Assembly (NCBI GenBank): GCA_965230665.1
Contig: CBDDLM010000004.1
Location: 620,001 to 684,000, forward strand
DNA from: JAGNRR01 sp965230665
Lineage (GTDB): Bacteria > Bacteroidota > Bacteroidia > Chitinophagales > Chitinophagaceae
Length of the DNA stretch: 64,000 bases
Reading direction: 5' to 3'
The position numbers were made by a program, and so were the translations under genes. Position 1 is the first letter of the stretch. Every line of letters starts with the position of its first letter. The notes under the pieces are model-generated. The model did not search any database, was not told where the DNA came from, and saw only the letters and a program-made list of their open reading frames with translations. This document shows positions 1 to 9,045 of this stretch, piece after piece.

Positions 1-2656
1 CTAATCGTACATCATATTTGATATGAGCTGTAGATCCAACTGGATTCGGGTAAACTGTTAGGTTGTTTGTCTTCGCCTGAATATCTGTTGTGCTAGTAGG
101 GAAGAAATCAACTGCTCTTGTCTTAGAAACAAATGTACCTCTACCATAAGTACCTGTATAAATAATTTCACCAATGTGGCCTCCCGATGGTGTACTTAAG
201 AATGGTTTAACTGCGATTTGCATAGTTGGGATTCTTGGATGCCATTGGCTTTCTTGACCACTAATATTATTAAGCTCTGTCCAAGTAAGTCCGCCATTAT
301 CAGTCCCCCAAACACCTAAGTCTGTTCCTACTAGATAGCTATTTGACTGTTTAAGAATTGCCGCAGAGTATACGGGCATTGGAGGTAGATTACCTTGAAT
401 ATTTGAAATTGTAGGAGTAGGAGACAAAGCATTTAAAGAACGATAAACGTGTGTAGATACACCATATCTAGGCACAGTAATAATAAGTTCGTTCCCCGAG
501 CTATCACATTCTAAATCCGTAATATGAAGTCCACCCCATGGTGATGCTAATTGAGTTACAACAAAGTTTGAATCTCCTGCAAAACCACTAGATAATAAAT
601 TTGAAACTGTATCATCATATTGATAACGTGTTCCAAACAAATCAACACCTGTAATACGATATAAAGCACCATTACCCATACCTGCAAACACTGTTTTACC
701 ATCTTTGCTTACAGCAATTGCCGAAAATCCACTTGACCCATCTCCAGCGGAGTTTCCGTTCTGCATAAGTGGAAACCATACCTTAGGCTTCGTTCCGATA
801 GCTTGCTGCGTAAACCAAACGCGCTGTGTCAATCCAATCAGTAACACGGATTCGGATGCTGTCCCACCTCTTAGCTCGGCTAAAGTGACTGGAGCTATCC
901 AATTTGAGCCTTCATTTGGCAATCCATTAGGCTGTGAAGTTGCGGTTGGCGGCGCGTCAATATTATCATCATAAGATCTAGTAAAGGCCGCCACAGAAGA
1001 CCCTCCATCTGAAGCCCCTCTAAGGCCACCACGTTGGGTAGTTCCATAGAAGAAATCTGGGTCAATATCACTAGCTGCTCCACGCATTCCATCTCCTCCC
1101 ATTGCGTCAATACTAGAATTAGGAGAATTTGCAATACTCCCGTTCAATATACTCGTTCCATTATCTTGAGTACCGAATATAATATGACCTAAATCGTTCG
1201 CAGCAACACCATAACATTGCGCTGTAGCGTAGTCCTTATTCTTTTCAATAAAGAAAGGGTTTGGCACTGTACAATCAGCTGTTCTATAAAAACCTCCATC
1301 AGTCACTACATACATTTCATCTGGATTACCAGAGTTAAACATAATACCATGCATATCTGCATGAACTTGCGCTCCATTTTGGATAGAACCCTGCCAATAT
1401 GCAATGGGTTCCCAAAGAGCCTGAGGTGTATATCTATAAAGATCCAATTGTCCACCAACAAAAATCATATCTGGATTTGTAGGATGTACACCCAAAGCAA
1501 TATTATACGTTCCTTGTGTTCCAAGTGGGTTAAACGTCTGGGAACCTCCTACAGCAATCGCAGTCCAGCTTTGTCCTTTATCAACTGATTTATAAATTCC
1601 TCTTGTCTCATTATCTGGATCTGAATTACCTGGGTTCGTCAACTCACTCATTACACAATACATAATGTTCTCGTCGCTCGGAGCAATCTCAACTTCAATT
1701 CTATTTATCGGTCTGTTATCCTGACCAACTATTCTTGAAGTTCCAGGAAGTCCATAACTACTATTATTAATCCCTAAAGTGAAGTTTGCACCTCCGTCAG
1801 TAGATAAATACATCTGATTAGCCGTCGAAGCCAATACCACATTTCCTGAACTAGAAACAGAAATATCTAAAACAGGTGCATTTGAATTTACAACTTTAGT
1901 CCATAAGTTACCACCATCCTTCGTTTCATAAAATCCACGACTAATACCAGCATAGATATGATTAGGGTCAGTTGGATGCGCTACTAATCTATTGACATGG
2001 CTCCATACCTGATTATCACTATTAAATGAAGGTTTTGTTTGAGGTAAATTTACAGAAGACACTCCACCGTCGGTCGACTTAAATACGCCACCGCCAGGTA
2101 TTCCACTAAAATGACCTACACCACCAACTTCTGCAAAGCTTTCTCCAGTACCATAATAGATATCTCCATTAGCAGCTTGTGTCATACAACTTACGCTAAT
2201 TCTGGCAGCAGAATCCATCCCCGCCATTTTAACCCAAGTATTGCCTCTGTCGGTAGAGGTAAAGAACCCACCAGTTACCATACCCATATATAATTTATTT
2301 GGATCATTCCTATCAGAAACCATTCCTCGAGTACGACCACCGATATTATTCGGACCACGCTCTTCCCATTCTAAAGTGGCTAGCGCTGTAGTCTTATTCG
2401 CATCATATCGTTGTCTATTTACTTGTTGAATTACGCGCTCTACATCCTCTACTTCAACTCTATTCGTTAAAGGGTTTGCTCTCATTTGATGAAAGAAAGC
2501 CGAGCTTCCAGCGGCTTCAGCACCTTCCTCACGAGCTTTTTCAGCTTTTTCCTTAGCATAATAACTATTCTGTTTTTTTTCAGCTTCAAAAGTTATGGCC
2601 ACTGTAGAAACAATGACAACCGCGAGAGCAGATAATAAGATAGATTTAATATTCAT
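1..2656 (-). CDS. T9SS-exported BNR/sialidase-like repeat protein (3' end outside window)
   Basis: The reading frame is open on the minus strand from an ATG at 2656 to the window edge (885 codons seen, no stop). It starts with a hydrophobic signal sequence (MNIKSILLSALAVVIVSTVA). Asp-box motifs typical of BNR/VPS10-like beta-propellers recur along it (STDRGNTW, KSTDGG, STDGG, SVDKGQSW, TDNGGLTW). Near the edge LTVYPNP followed by HIKYDVRL is the beginning of a type IX secretion sorting domain (type A), so only about 60-70 C-terminal residues should be missing. The protein is expected to cross the outer membrane through the SprA pore encoded downstream and to be surface-attached or released. 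The glycan or protein target cannot be deduced; catalytic sialidase residues were not recognised. Confidence 0.85.
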   Translation of the reverse strand, partial: MNIKSILLSALAVVIVSTVAITFEAEKKQNSYYAKEKAEKAREEGAEAAGSSAFFHQMRANPLTNRVEVEDVERVIQQVNRQRYDANKTTALATLEWEERGPNNIGGRTRGMVSDRNDPNKLYMGMVTGGFFTSTDRGNTWVKMAGMDSAARISVSCMTQAANGDIYYGTGESFAEVGGVGHFSGIPGGGVFKSTDGGVSSVNLPQTKPSFNSDNQVWSHVNRLVAHPTDPNHIYAGISRGFYETKDGGNLWTKVVNSNAPVLDISVSSSGNVVLASTANQMYLSTDGGANFTLGINNSSYGLPGTSRIVGQDNRPINRIEVEIAPSDENIMYCVMSELTNPGNSDPDNETRGIYKSVDKGQSWTAIAVGGSQTFNPLGTQGTYNIALGVHPTNPDMIFVGGQLDLYRYTPQALWEPIAYWQGSIQNGAQVHADMHGIMFNSGNPDEMYVVTDGGFYRTADCTVPNPFFIEKNKDYATAQCYGVAANDLGHIIFGTQDNGTSILNGSIANSPNSSIDAMGGDGMRGAASDIDPDFFYGTTQRGGLRGASDGGSSVAAFTRSYDDNIDAPPTATSQPNGLPNEGSNWIAPVTLAELRGGTASESVLLIGLTQRVWFTQQAIGTKPKVWFPLMQNGNSAGDGSSGFSAIAVSKDGKTVFAGMGNGALYRITGVDLFGTRYQYDDTVSNLLSSGFAGDSNFVVTQLASPWGGLHITDLECDSSGNELIITVPRYGVSTHVYRSLNALSPTPTISNIQGNLPPMPVYSAAILKQSNSYLVGTDLGVWGTDNGGLTWTELNNISGQESQWHPRIPTMQIAVKPFLSTPSGGHIGEIIYTGTYGRGTFVSKTRAVDFFPTSTTDIQAKTNNLTVYPNPVGSTAHIKYDVRL

Positions 2657-2805
2657 TTCAATAGATTTTAACATAGGCTAAAGTAAGCACTTCTATTCAC
2701 TTCACGAAAAATAATTATATCACATTTGGGTAAAATTTTTTATGACACACTGTAAGCTCTTTGAAATTAATCCTATAAATTTGGAAAAGTAAAATGTAAA
2801 CAGTG

Positions 2806-3285
2806 ATGAGCGATTATAACAATGAAAACATATTTAGCAAAAGACTAAGAGCCGGAAAAAGAAGAACGTACTTTTTTGATGTAAGAACCACAAAGAATAA
2901 TGACTACTTCGTCACTTTAACGGAGAGTAAAAAAAGGTACGATGGTGATGGTTATGACCGACATAAAATCTTCTTGTATAAAGAAGATTTCAATAAGTTT
3001 GTAGACGCTCTAAACGAAACGATCAATCATGTAAAAACAGAATTGATGCCTGACTTTGACTTCGATGCTTTTAATCATGACGAGTACGAAGACAATACCT
3101 CAAACAACTATGAAAAAGATACTACCCCAGCCGCGGTGGTCAGCGAAACTGAAAAAACAGATGTACAATCTTTAACCGAAGATGTTGCGGAACCTTTAAG
3201 TTCTAAACCAAACGAGGAACCAAACTTTTCAAACCCCTCTGAAATAGAGAACCCTTCAGCGAATGACGAGGCACAAACCTGGTAA
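2806..3285 (+). CDS. PUR-alpha-like nucleic-acid-binding protein (DUF3276)
   Basis: This 159-residue protein has a compact N-terminal PUR repeat (about residues 8-75: KRLRAGKRRTYFFDVR, then YFVTLTESKKR and HKIFLYKEDFNKF) followed by an acidic, Ser/Pro/Glu-rich and probably disordered tail. Bacterial PUR proteins of this type dimerise and bind single-stranded nucleic acids; their exact cellular role is not settled. An in-frame GTG lies one codon upstream (2803), but the ATG at 2806 is the more likely start. The gene stands alone between the divergent exported protein and lepA. The fold assignment is strong; the function is only known at the level of nucleic-acid binding. Confidence 0.8.
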   Translation: MSDYNNENIFSKRLRAGKRRTYFFDVRTTKNNDYFVTLTESKKRYDGDGYDRHKIFLYKEDFNKFVDALNETINHVKTELMPDFDFDAFNHDEYEDNTSNNYEKDTTPAAVVSETEKTDVQSLTEDVAEPLSSKPNEEPNFSNPSEIENPSANDEAQTW

Positions 3286-3366
3286 TTCACCAGTAAATAT
3301 CTGACAGACTGTTCTCCAATTAAGGTTATTTTAGATTAAAGGAGTACTTTCGAACTTTCTTTTTTT

Positions 3367-5160
3367 ATGCAGAAAAACATCCGCAACTTTTGCATTATTG
3401 CACATATTGATCATGGTAAAAGTACCTTGGCTGATAGACTGTTGGAACATACTCAGAGTATTGGTGAACGGGATATGAAGAATCAGCTGTTAGATGACAT
3501 GGACCTTGAGCGAGAGAAAGGGATTACGATTAAAAGCCATGCCATTCAAATTGATTACGAGCGAGATGGTGTACAGTATACGCTTAACCTCATTGATACT
3601 CCAGGACATGTAGACTTTAGTTACGAAGTTAGCCGTGCATTAGCTGCATGCGAGGGTGCTCTTTTACTTGTTGATGCCGCACAGGGCATTCAAGCTCAAA
3701 CAATCAGTAATTTATATTTGGCTATTGAGAATGATTTGGAAATCATCCCTGTTATAAATAAAATAGACATGGAGGGCGCCATGGTAGAGGAAGTGCAAGA
3801 CCAAATTATTGACCTTATTGGTGGTACAACTGATGAAATATTACTAGCCAGTGCAAAAAATGGTATCGGCATAGATGAGATCTTAGCAGCGATTATTTCA
3901 AGAATTCCGGCTCCCAAGGGAGATGAAAAAGCATCGCTGCAAGCGCTAATATTTGACAGTGTTTTTAATAGCTTCAGAGGGATTATTATCTATTATAGAA
4001 TTTTTGAAGGTTGCCTAAGAAAAGGTGACAAAATTAAATTCCTAAATATGGATAAGGATTATTATGCCGATGAAATTGGCGTATTAAAACTTAAACCGGA
4101 ACCTAAAAATATTTTAAAGGCAGGTGACGTAGGCTATATTATTACTGGAATAAAAAATGCAAAAGAGGTAAAAGTTGGTGATACCATTACCAGTGCAGAA
4201 AACCCTACAACTCAAGCAGTAAAGGGATACGAAGAGGTTAAACCTATGGTCTTTGCAGGTATTTTCCCTGTGAATACTGATGACTTCGAAGAGCTCAGAG
4301 AGTGCATGGAAAAACTTCAGCTCAATGATGCATCTTTAACATTTGAACTTGAAACATCACAAGCATTAGGCTTTGGGTTCCGTTGTGGTTTCTTAGGCTT
4401 ATTGCACATGGAAATCATTCAAGAACGTTTAGAACGAGAGTACAACCAAATGGTTATTACCACAGTGCCTAACGTAAGTTTCATAGCCCATACCTCTAAA
4501 GGAGAAACCATAACGGTTAATAACCCTTCTGAAATGCCTTCCACGAATTTGTTAGAAAGCATAGAAGAACCTTTTATTAAAGGTCAAATCATTACCAAGC
4601 CTGAATACATTGGCAATATCATGAATTTGTGTATTGGTAAAAGAGGTGTGATCTTGCACCAAAACTATATTACGGAAAGTCGTGTAGAACTAGAATTTGA
4701 ATTACCACTTACCGAAATCGTATTTGACTTTTATGATAAATTAAAAAGTCAGACACGTGGCTATGCATCCTTTGATTATACTCCTATTGGTTATCGCAAA
4801 AGCGATATTATCAAAATGGATATTCTTTTGAATAGCGAAAAAGTGGATGCGCTTAGTGCTCTTATTCATAGAGACCGAGCACAAGATTTTGGACGCAAAC
4901 TATGTGAGAAGTTAAAGGAACTTCTGCCCAGGCAGCAGTTCCTTATTGCAATCCAGGCGGCCATTGGAGCTAAGATTCTTGCACGAACCAATATATCGGC
5001 CATGCGTAAAGATGTGACAGCAAAATGCTATGGGGGAGATATCTCAAGAAAGCGTAAACTTCTGGAGAAACAGAAAGAAGGAAAAAAACGTATGCGTCAA
5101 ATTGGGAATGTCGAGATTCCACAAGAAGCTTTTCTTGCTGTGCTTAAATTGGACGACTAA
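3367..5160 (+). CDS. lepA: Elongation factor 4 (LepA), ribosome back-translocase GTPase
   Basis: At 597 residues this has the usual LepA length. The G domain is complete: G1 AHIDHGKST (residues 12-20), G3 DTPGHVDF (from 77), G4 NKID (131-134). It is followed by EF-G-like domains and the LepA-specific C-terminal domain ending in the Lys/Arg-rich AKCYGGDISRKRKLLEKQ. LepA binds ribosomes and acts on stalled or mistranslocated elongation or assembly intermediates in the cytoplasm. The GTPase motifs are intact, so the protein should be active. No partner gene is adjacent; in this window it is monocistronic, 81 bp after the PUR gene. Confidence 0.97.
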   Translation: MQKNIRNFCIIAHIDHGKSTLADRLLEHTQSIGERDMKNQLLDDMDLEREKGITIKSHAIQIDYERDGVQYTLNLIDTPGHVDFSYEVSRALAACEGALLLVDAAQGIQAQTISNLYLAIENDLEIIPVINKIDMEGAMVEEVQDQIIDLIGGTTDEILLASAKNGIGIDEILAAIISRIPAPKGDEKASLQALIFDSVFNSFRGIIIYYRIFEGCLRKGDKIKFLNMDKDYYADEIGVLKLKPEPKNILKAGDVGYIITGIKNAKEVKVGDTITSAENPTTQAVKGYEEVKPMVFAGIFPVNTDDFEELRECMEKLQLNDASLTFELETSQALGFGFRCGFLGLLHMEIIQERLEREYNQMVITTVPNVSFIAHTSKGETITVNNPSEMPSTNLLESIEEPFIKGQIITKPEYIGNIMNLCIGKRGVILHQNYITESRVELEFELPLTEIVFDFYDKLKSQTRGYASFDYTPIGYRKSDIIKMDILLNSEKVDALSALIHRDRAQDFGRKLCEKLKELLPRQQFLIAIQAAIGAKILARTNISAMRKDVTAKCYGGDISRKRKLLEKQKEGKKRMRQIGNVEIPQEAFLAVLKLDD

Positions 5161-5265
5161 ATCATGCCCAAATACATAGAGGTGTAAACTATTTGTCAAT
5201 GGGCTATATGTATTTGTATAACTGTAAAACTCTTTCCATATTTGAACTATAAAAATTAAGATTTT

Positions 5266-5775
5266 ATGAAAAAAATGAAAATGTATTTAATGACCGCAAT
5301 GCTAGGTGTTGCTTCATTGTCAATGGTTTTTACTTCTTGTAATACTGATGAGTGTAAAGATGTAGTATGTGAAAATGGTGGAACTTGTAATGCTGATGAT
5401 GGCAGCTGTACATGCCCTATCGGATTTGAAGGGACAAATTGTGAAACATATTCTACTACTAAATTTGCAGGGAACTATAGTTGTACAGATGTTTGCACGA
5501 CTGGAAGTGGAACATATGCTGCGAGCATGTCACTAAGTTCTAATCAAAGTAGCTTAATCATTACTAATGTTGGTAACCTCGGTGCAACGGCAACGGCAAC
5601 GGCAACTGCTGACGGCAACAACTTTACTATTGCGCGTCAAACTGTTTCAGGTACTACATCAACTGAAATAGAAGGTAGCGGTGCTTATAATAGTGGAGTT
5701 ATTACTGGTTCTTATACAGTATATGTAGGTGGAGTTGTTCAAGATAACTGTACATTTACTTGGACAAAGCAATAA
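5266..5775 (+). CDS. Lipoprotein with an EGF-like domain
   Basis: This 169-residue protein has a signal sequence and lipobox (FTSC, Cys 25). Directly after the lipidation site is an EGF-like module with six cysteines (CKDVVCENGGTCNADDG, then CTCPIGFEGTNC; residues about 30-58). The rest is a Thr/Ser/Ala-rich beta-type domain with a further Cys pair and the low-complexity run TATATATA encoded by cggcaa repeats near 5588. EGF modules of this kind are common in Bacteroidota surface lipoproteins and are presumed to mediate adhesion or calcium-dependent folding. The gene is followed by a strong terminator shared with the convergent lipoprotein gene. Specific function unknown. Confidence 0.8.
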   Translation: MKKMKMYLMTAMLGVASLSMVFTSCNTDECKDVVCENGGTCNADDGSCTCPIGFEGTNCETYSTTKFAGNYSCTDVCTTGSGTYAASMSLSSNQSSLIITNVGNLGATATATATADGNNFTIARQTVSGTTSTEIEGSGAYNSGVITGSYTVYVGGVVQDNCTFTWTKQ

Positions 5776-5793
5776 TAATTCAAGCTTATACAA

Positions 5794-5829
5794 TAAAAAA
5801 AGAGGTCGGCAATGCCGACCTCTTTTTTT
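5794..5829. terminator. Bidirectional intrinsic terminator
   Basis: A 9-bp GC-rich stem (agaggtcggc / gccgacctct) with an aat loop is flanked by an A-tract on the left and a T-tract on the right, so it can terminate both the plus-strand EGF lipoprotein gene and the convergent minus-strand lipoprotein gene. Confidence 0.92.
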
Positions 5830-5849
5830 ATTATCTCTAAGTGAATTGA

Positions 5850-6311
5850 TTATTTCCCAAACCTATTCTTAACCTTTTGAGTTTCGTCTTTGATACTTTC
5901 TTCAGTAGCTTTTTTCTTGAACCTATTGTTTACCTTTTCAGTTTCAGCCTTTACATCCTTTTTAAATCTATTGTTTACTTTATCCGCTTCTTTTTCTACC
6001 TTGGTCTTAGGTTTAGGCTCTTTAGGAGTTGGTTTTGCCGTAGGTTTCTTAGGTTTAGGCTTAGGAGCTGGTGCTTGTACAACCTTTGCTGGTTTATTTG
6101 CTGCGTCCATAAGTATCTTATCAGCCTCAGCATTAGCAGCAGCTAAAAGGTTAGCATTACAATCTTCTTGTAATTGTTTTTTTACAGCTTCAACTTTTTC
6201 ATTAACCAAAGCGTCAATTTCAGCTTCTGTAGGTTGTTTCATTTCTGTTTTGCAAGCTGCGAATGTCAAAAGAACTGCACCTGCTAGAATTACTTTCTTA
6301 TTAATTTTCAT
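5850..6311 (-). CDS. Lipoprotein with Lys/Pro linker and triplicated NNRFKK motif
   Basis: This 153-residue protein begins with a signal peptide and lipobox (TFAAC, Cys 20). A helical segment (about residues 27-72) rich in Glu/Ala/Lys follows, then a proline/lysine linker (APKPKPKKPTAKPTPKEPKP) that could span peptidoglycan. The C-terminus carries three spaced copies of a short motif, KVNNRFKK, KVNNRFKK and KVKNRFGK, about 17 residues apart. The pattern (lipid anchor, spacer, basic repeats) suggests attachment to the cell wall or another envelope polymer, but this is inference. It is followed upstream-to-downstream by the convergent terminator at 5794 and lies 24 bp after a second small lipoprotein gene, probably one operon. 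Confidence 0.75.
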   Translation of the reverse strand: MKINKKVILAGAVLLTFAACKTEMKQPTEAEIDALVNEKVEAVKKQLQEDCNANLLAAANAEADKILMDAANKPAKVVQAPAPKPKPKKPTAKPTPKEPKPKTKVEKEADKVNNRFKKDVKAETEKVNNRFKKKATEESIKDETQKVKNRFGK

Positions 6312-6335
6312 TTCTACTATTTTTTAGTGATTAAT

Positions 6336-6575
6336 TTATTGCGCACTTGCTGCCACTTTTCTTGCATTTAAGATGGAATCAGTCATCGCCTTAAGCTCAG
6401 TAGTCATACGGGCTTCACAACTTGCAGCATATTCTTCATTAGCTTGTTCTATAAGTACTGCAGATCTTTCTTGTACTTTTAAGTCCAAAGCACCTTGGTC
6501 AACTTGCGCCTCTCCGCACGATGCCATCCCGAAGCAGATTACTGCGAACGAGAAAAGTAAATTGATTTTTTTCAT
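6336..6575 (-). CDS. Small helical lipoprotein
   Basis: This 79-residue protein has a signal peptide with lipobox (GMASC, Cys 20) followed by about 55 residues predicted to be one long helix (LKVQERSAVLIEQANEEY and on). It resembles the N-terminal helical part of the next gene (both have E..V..L.E...A.CEA/C.A patterns), so the two lipoproteins may be paralogues or partners. The spacing of 24 bp suggests co-transcription. Family not recognised. Confidence 0.7.
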   Translation of the reverse strand: MKKINLLFSFAVICFGMASCGEAQVDQGALDLKVQERSAVLIEQANEEYAASCEARMTTELKAMTDSILNARKVAASAQ

Positions 6576-6661
6576 AATAAATATCTATTTACCTCAAATG
6601 TAAAAAAATGATGTGGCAATATCTAAATATTTATTCAAAGCAGTAGTTAAAACCTACAGGG

Positions 6662-7180
6662 TTATTTATAACCAAACTCTACCTGTCTATTCTCATCACG
6701 CTCCTTTTGCAAGACAGCCACGTGCGTCATTTGCTTTTTCTTTCCACCACGCTGAAAAACGGTGAGCAAGTAATAACCTGTTTTCGGGCAGACGTACGAA
6801 AACTCTGTATAGAACTCTCCAGTCCTATTCGGATAAAACTTATCCGTTATAATGTGTCCCACACCACGCTTACCTAGTTTTACCTCCACTTTGCCGGTTT
6901 CTGGGTCTGCAAAGATTAAATAATGATACAAACGTCCTTTAAACATTTGCACTAGAATAGGCAACTCCGTGTTTCGATCAGCTTTTCGACTTGTTTTTTG
7001 ATAAACCAAAAAATTATCATCTCTTGTAAACTTATCATATTTTGCCTGTAAACTATCCAACCAGAATTTGGGAGCTGTTCTCAAGTCAAACTCTTTTGTC
7101 TTCTTTTGAGCACAACAGACCGAGTTCTTAAGAAACAAGGTACAAACAACCAATAGAAACAGAAATGTCTTTTTTTTCAT
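6662..7180 (-). CDS. Secreted protein of unknown function
   Basis: This 172-residue protein has a clear signal peptide (KTFLFLLVVCTLFLKNSVCCAQ) and no lipobox in the usual place, although two cysteines flank the cleavage region. The mature part is Lys/Arg/aromatic-rich and looks like a small beta-domain (LPILVQMFKGRLYHYLIFAD, then GEFYTEFSYVCPKTGYYLL). I do not recognise a family. It diverges from prs, with the promoter region in the 94-bp gap, and precedes the two small lipoprotein genes on the same strand, so an envelope-related role is plausible but unproven. Confidence 0.65.
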   Translation of the reverse strand: MKKKTFLFLLVVCTLFLKNSVCCAQKKTKEFDLRTAPKFWLDSLQAKYDKFTRDDNFLVYQKTSRKADRNTELPILVQMFKGRLYHYLIFADPETGKVEVKLGKRGVGHIITDKFYPNRTGEFYTEFSYVCPKTGYYLLTVFQRGGKKKQMTHVAVLQKERDENRQVEFGYK

Positions 7181-7242
7181 ACTTATATTAAGGACTTATA
7201 CACATTAAGGACTCGGATCCTTAAAAATATTAACCTTCCTCA

Positions 7243-7250
7243 TATCTTTG
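7243..7250 (+). promoter_or_regulatory. Bacteroidota -7 element of prs
   Basis: TATCTTTG matches the Bacteroidota consensus TAnnTTTG, 24 bp before the prs start codon. This leaves a short leader and no Shine-Dalgarno site. Confidence 0.6.
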
Positions 7251-7274
7251 TTTGCAAAATTCATACCATAAATT

Positions 7275-8237
7275 ATGCGCTCCGAAATACAAATATTCTC
7301 AGGTAATGCAACCCCTGATCTAGCAAAGGCTATAGCTGAACATGCAGATATACCCTTAGGCGAACTTCATATTCAAAAATTTAGTGACGGAGAGTTCCAA
7401 CCAGAGTATAAAGAGAGTATTCGCGGCGATTATGTTTTTCTTGTGCAAAGCACCTTTGCTCCCTCCGATAATCTCATGGAGCTTCTCATGATGATGGATG
7501 CAGCTCGAAGGGCTTCTGCTGGCTACATTACAGCTGTAATCCCCTATTTTGGTTTTGCCCGACAGGATAGAAAGGATAAACCTAGAGTATCTATTGCCTC
7601 TAAACTATGCGCTAATTTAATAGCGAAGGCTGGTGCAAATCGAATTATGACTATGGACCTTCATGCTCCTCAGATTCAGGGCTTCTTTGATATTCCTGTA
7701 GATCATCTAGATAGTTCGGCAATTTTCATCCCGTATATTGAAAACTTAGAAATTGAAGACCTATGCTTTGCGAGCCCTGACGTGGGCAGTACCAACCGCG
7801 TAAGAGAAGTAGCTACGTATTTCAATGCGGAAATGGTTATCTGTGATAAACAACGAAAACGTGCAAATGAAGTTGCATCAATGACTGTAATAGGTGATGT
7901 AACGGACAAGAATATTGTATTGATCGATGATATTTGTGATACCGCAGGTACTTTAACTCGTAGTGCCGCTATGTTAATGGATAAAGGGGCCAAAAGTGTA
8001 CGAGCTTTTTGCACTCACCCAGTATTAAGCGGTAAGGCCTATGAAAACATCGATAACTCAGTGCTGACAGAACTTGTAGTATGTGATACGATTCCTTTAA
8101 AGCAAGAATCTAGTAAAATTAAGGTTGTGAGTACAGCAGAACTTTTCTCTGTAGCGATTCGCAATATGTTTGAGAATAAATCAATCAGTTCTCTTTTTGT
8201 ACATAGTAACAAAAAAAAAGCTGAACCTGTAGGTTAA
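7275..8237 (+). CDS. prs: Ribose-phosphate pyrophosphokinase (PRPP synthetase)
   Basis: At 320 residues this class I enzyme has the usual length. It makes PRPP from ribose 5-phosphate and ATP for nucleotide, His and Trp synthesis. Visible signatures are the ATP-loop region ARQDRKDKPR (about 95-104), the DLHAPQIQGFF metal/ATP segment (about 128-138), and the PRPP-binding loop VLIDDICDTAGT (about 215-226). The enzyme is cytosolic. It is followed 92 bp later by rplY, an arrangement often conserved in bacteria, although rplY also has its own promoter element here. Confidence 0.97.
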   Translation: MRSEIQIFSGNATPDLAKAIAEHADIPLGELHIQKFSDGEFQPEYKESIRGDYVFLVQSTFAPSDNLMELLMMMDAARRASAGYITAVIPYFGFARQDRKDKPRVSIASKLCANLIAKAGANRIMTMDLHAPQIQGFFDIPVDHLDSSAIFIPYIENLEIEDLCFASPDVGSTNRVREVATYFNAEMVICDKQRKRANEVASMTVIGDVTDKNIVLIDDICDTAGTLTRSAAMLMDKGAKSVRAFCTHPVLSGKAYENIDNSVLTELVVCDTIPLKQESSKIKVVSTAELFSVAIRNMFENKSISSLFVHSNKKKAEPVG

Positions 8238-8298
8238 ACCTCTTCTAGAGTGTGTTGTAAATGGGCTTGATAATCCTTGGCGGTTCTAGGGTTTTGCT

Positions 8299-8306
8299 TA
8301 TCTTTG
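8299..8306 (+). promoter_or_regulatory. Bacteroidota -7 element of rplY
   Basis: TATCTTTG again matches TAnnTTTG, 24 bp before the rplY start, with a TTGG at 8277 at about the spacing expected for the -33 element. Confidence 0.6.
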
Positions 8307-8329
8307 CGCTCCATTAAAAAAAATAGATA

Positions 8330-8962
8330 ATGAAAAGTATTACTATAAAAGGACAACTTAGAAGCGAAACTGGGAAGAAATCCTCTCGTCAGCTACGTTC
8401 TGAGGGGCAAGTGCCTGCAGTAATTTACGGAGGTAACGAAACAATCCACTTTTATGCAACTCCATTAGAAATTCGTGATATTGTATATACTGCTGAATTT
8501 ATGTTGGCGAATATCGAAATTGGAGATAAAACGTATAAGTGTATCTTAAAAGACTTACAATTCCACAAGATTACAGATAAGGTGATTCACCTTGATTTCT
8601 TGGAACTTGTTGAAGGTAAAAAAGTGATCGCAAACATTCCACTTAAGTTTGTGGGTACTTCGGAAGGTGTTAAAGCTGGTGGACGTTTCGTAGTAAAAAT
8701 GAATACAATTAAAGTACGTACCGTACCAGCTAATCTTGTAGAACATATCGAAGTTGATATTACTGATTTATTGATTGGTAAAAACTTACGAATTTCCGAT
8801 GTTGTTTTTGCCGATGCAGAAATTATGCATTCTCCTCGTATTCCTGTTTGTTCTGTTGTAACTACGCGTGTACTTAAGCAAGAAGCTAATGCTGCAAGTG
8901 GGGCTGCCGCTGAAGAGGAAGAAGCAACAGAAGCTTCCGAAGCAACTCCTGCAGAAGGATAA
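8330..8962 (+). CDS. rplY: 50S ribosomal protein L25/general stress protein Ctc
   Basis: This 210-residue protein is of the long CTC type. It has an N-terminal 5S-rRNA-binding L25 domain (ITIKGQLRSETGKKSSRQLR, then VPAVIYGG) and a C-terminal TL5-like beta domain (about residues 95-185). The last 25 residues are an acidic Ala/Glu tail, common in Bacteroidota. It binds 5S rRNA in the large subunit. It lies downstream of prs and ends before a convergent terminator. Confidence 0.95.
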   Translation: MKSITIKGQLRSETGKKSSRQLRSEGQVPAVIYGGNETIHFYATPLEIRDIVYTAEFMLANIEIGDKTYKCILKDLQFHKITDKVIHLDFLELVEGKKVIANIPLKFVGTSEGVKAGGRFVVKMNTIKVRTVPANLVEHIEVDITDLLIGKNLRISDVVFADAEIMHSPRIPVCSVVTTRVLKQEANAASGAAAEEEEATEASEATPAEG

Positions 8963-8984
8963 GCAACCATACTTAACTAATAAA

Positions 8985-9019
8985 AAACTAAAGCCACCGC
9001 TAAGCCGGTGGCTTTTTAT
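8985..9019. terminator. Intrinsic terminator after rplY (bidirectional)
   Basis: A 9-bp perfect stem (aagccaccg 8991-8999 / cggtggctt 9006-9014) with a 6-nt loop is preceded by A-rich sequence and followed by TTTTT, so it can serve both rplY and the convergent mgtE. Confidence 0.92.
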
Positions 9020-9045
9020 TCGTACTAACTATTGTTAAGTATAAA

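Noticed and set aside
705..2429. Several short plus-strand frames in the first 2.6 kb
   Set aside because: They are shadows of the long minus-strand T9SS-sorted gene, whose frame is open from 2656 to the edge and shows repeated Asp-box motifs.
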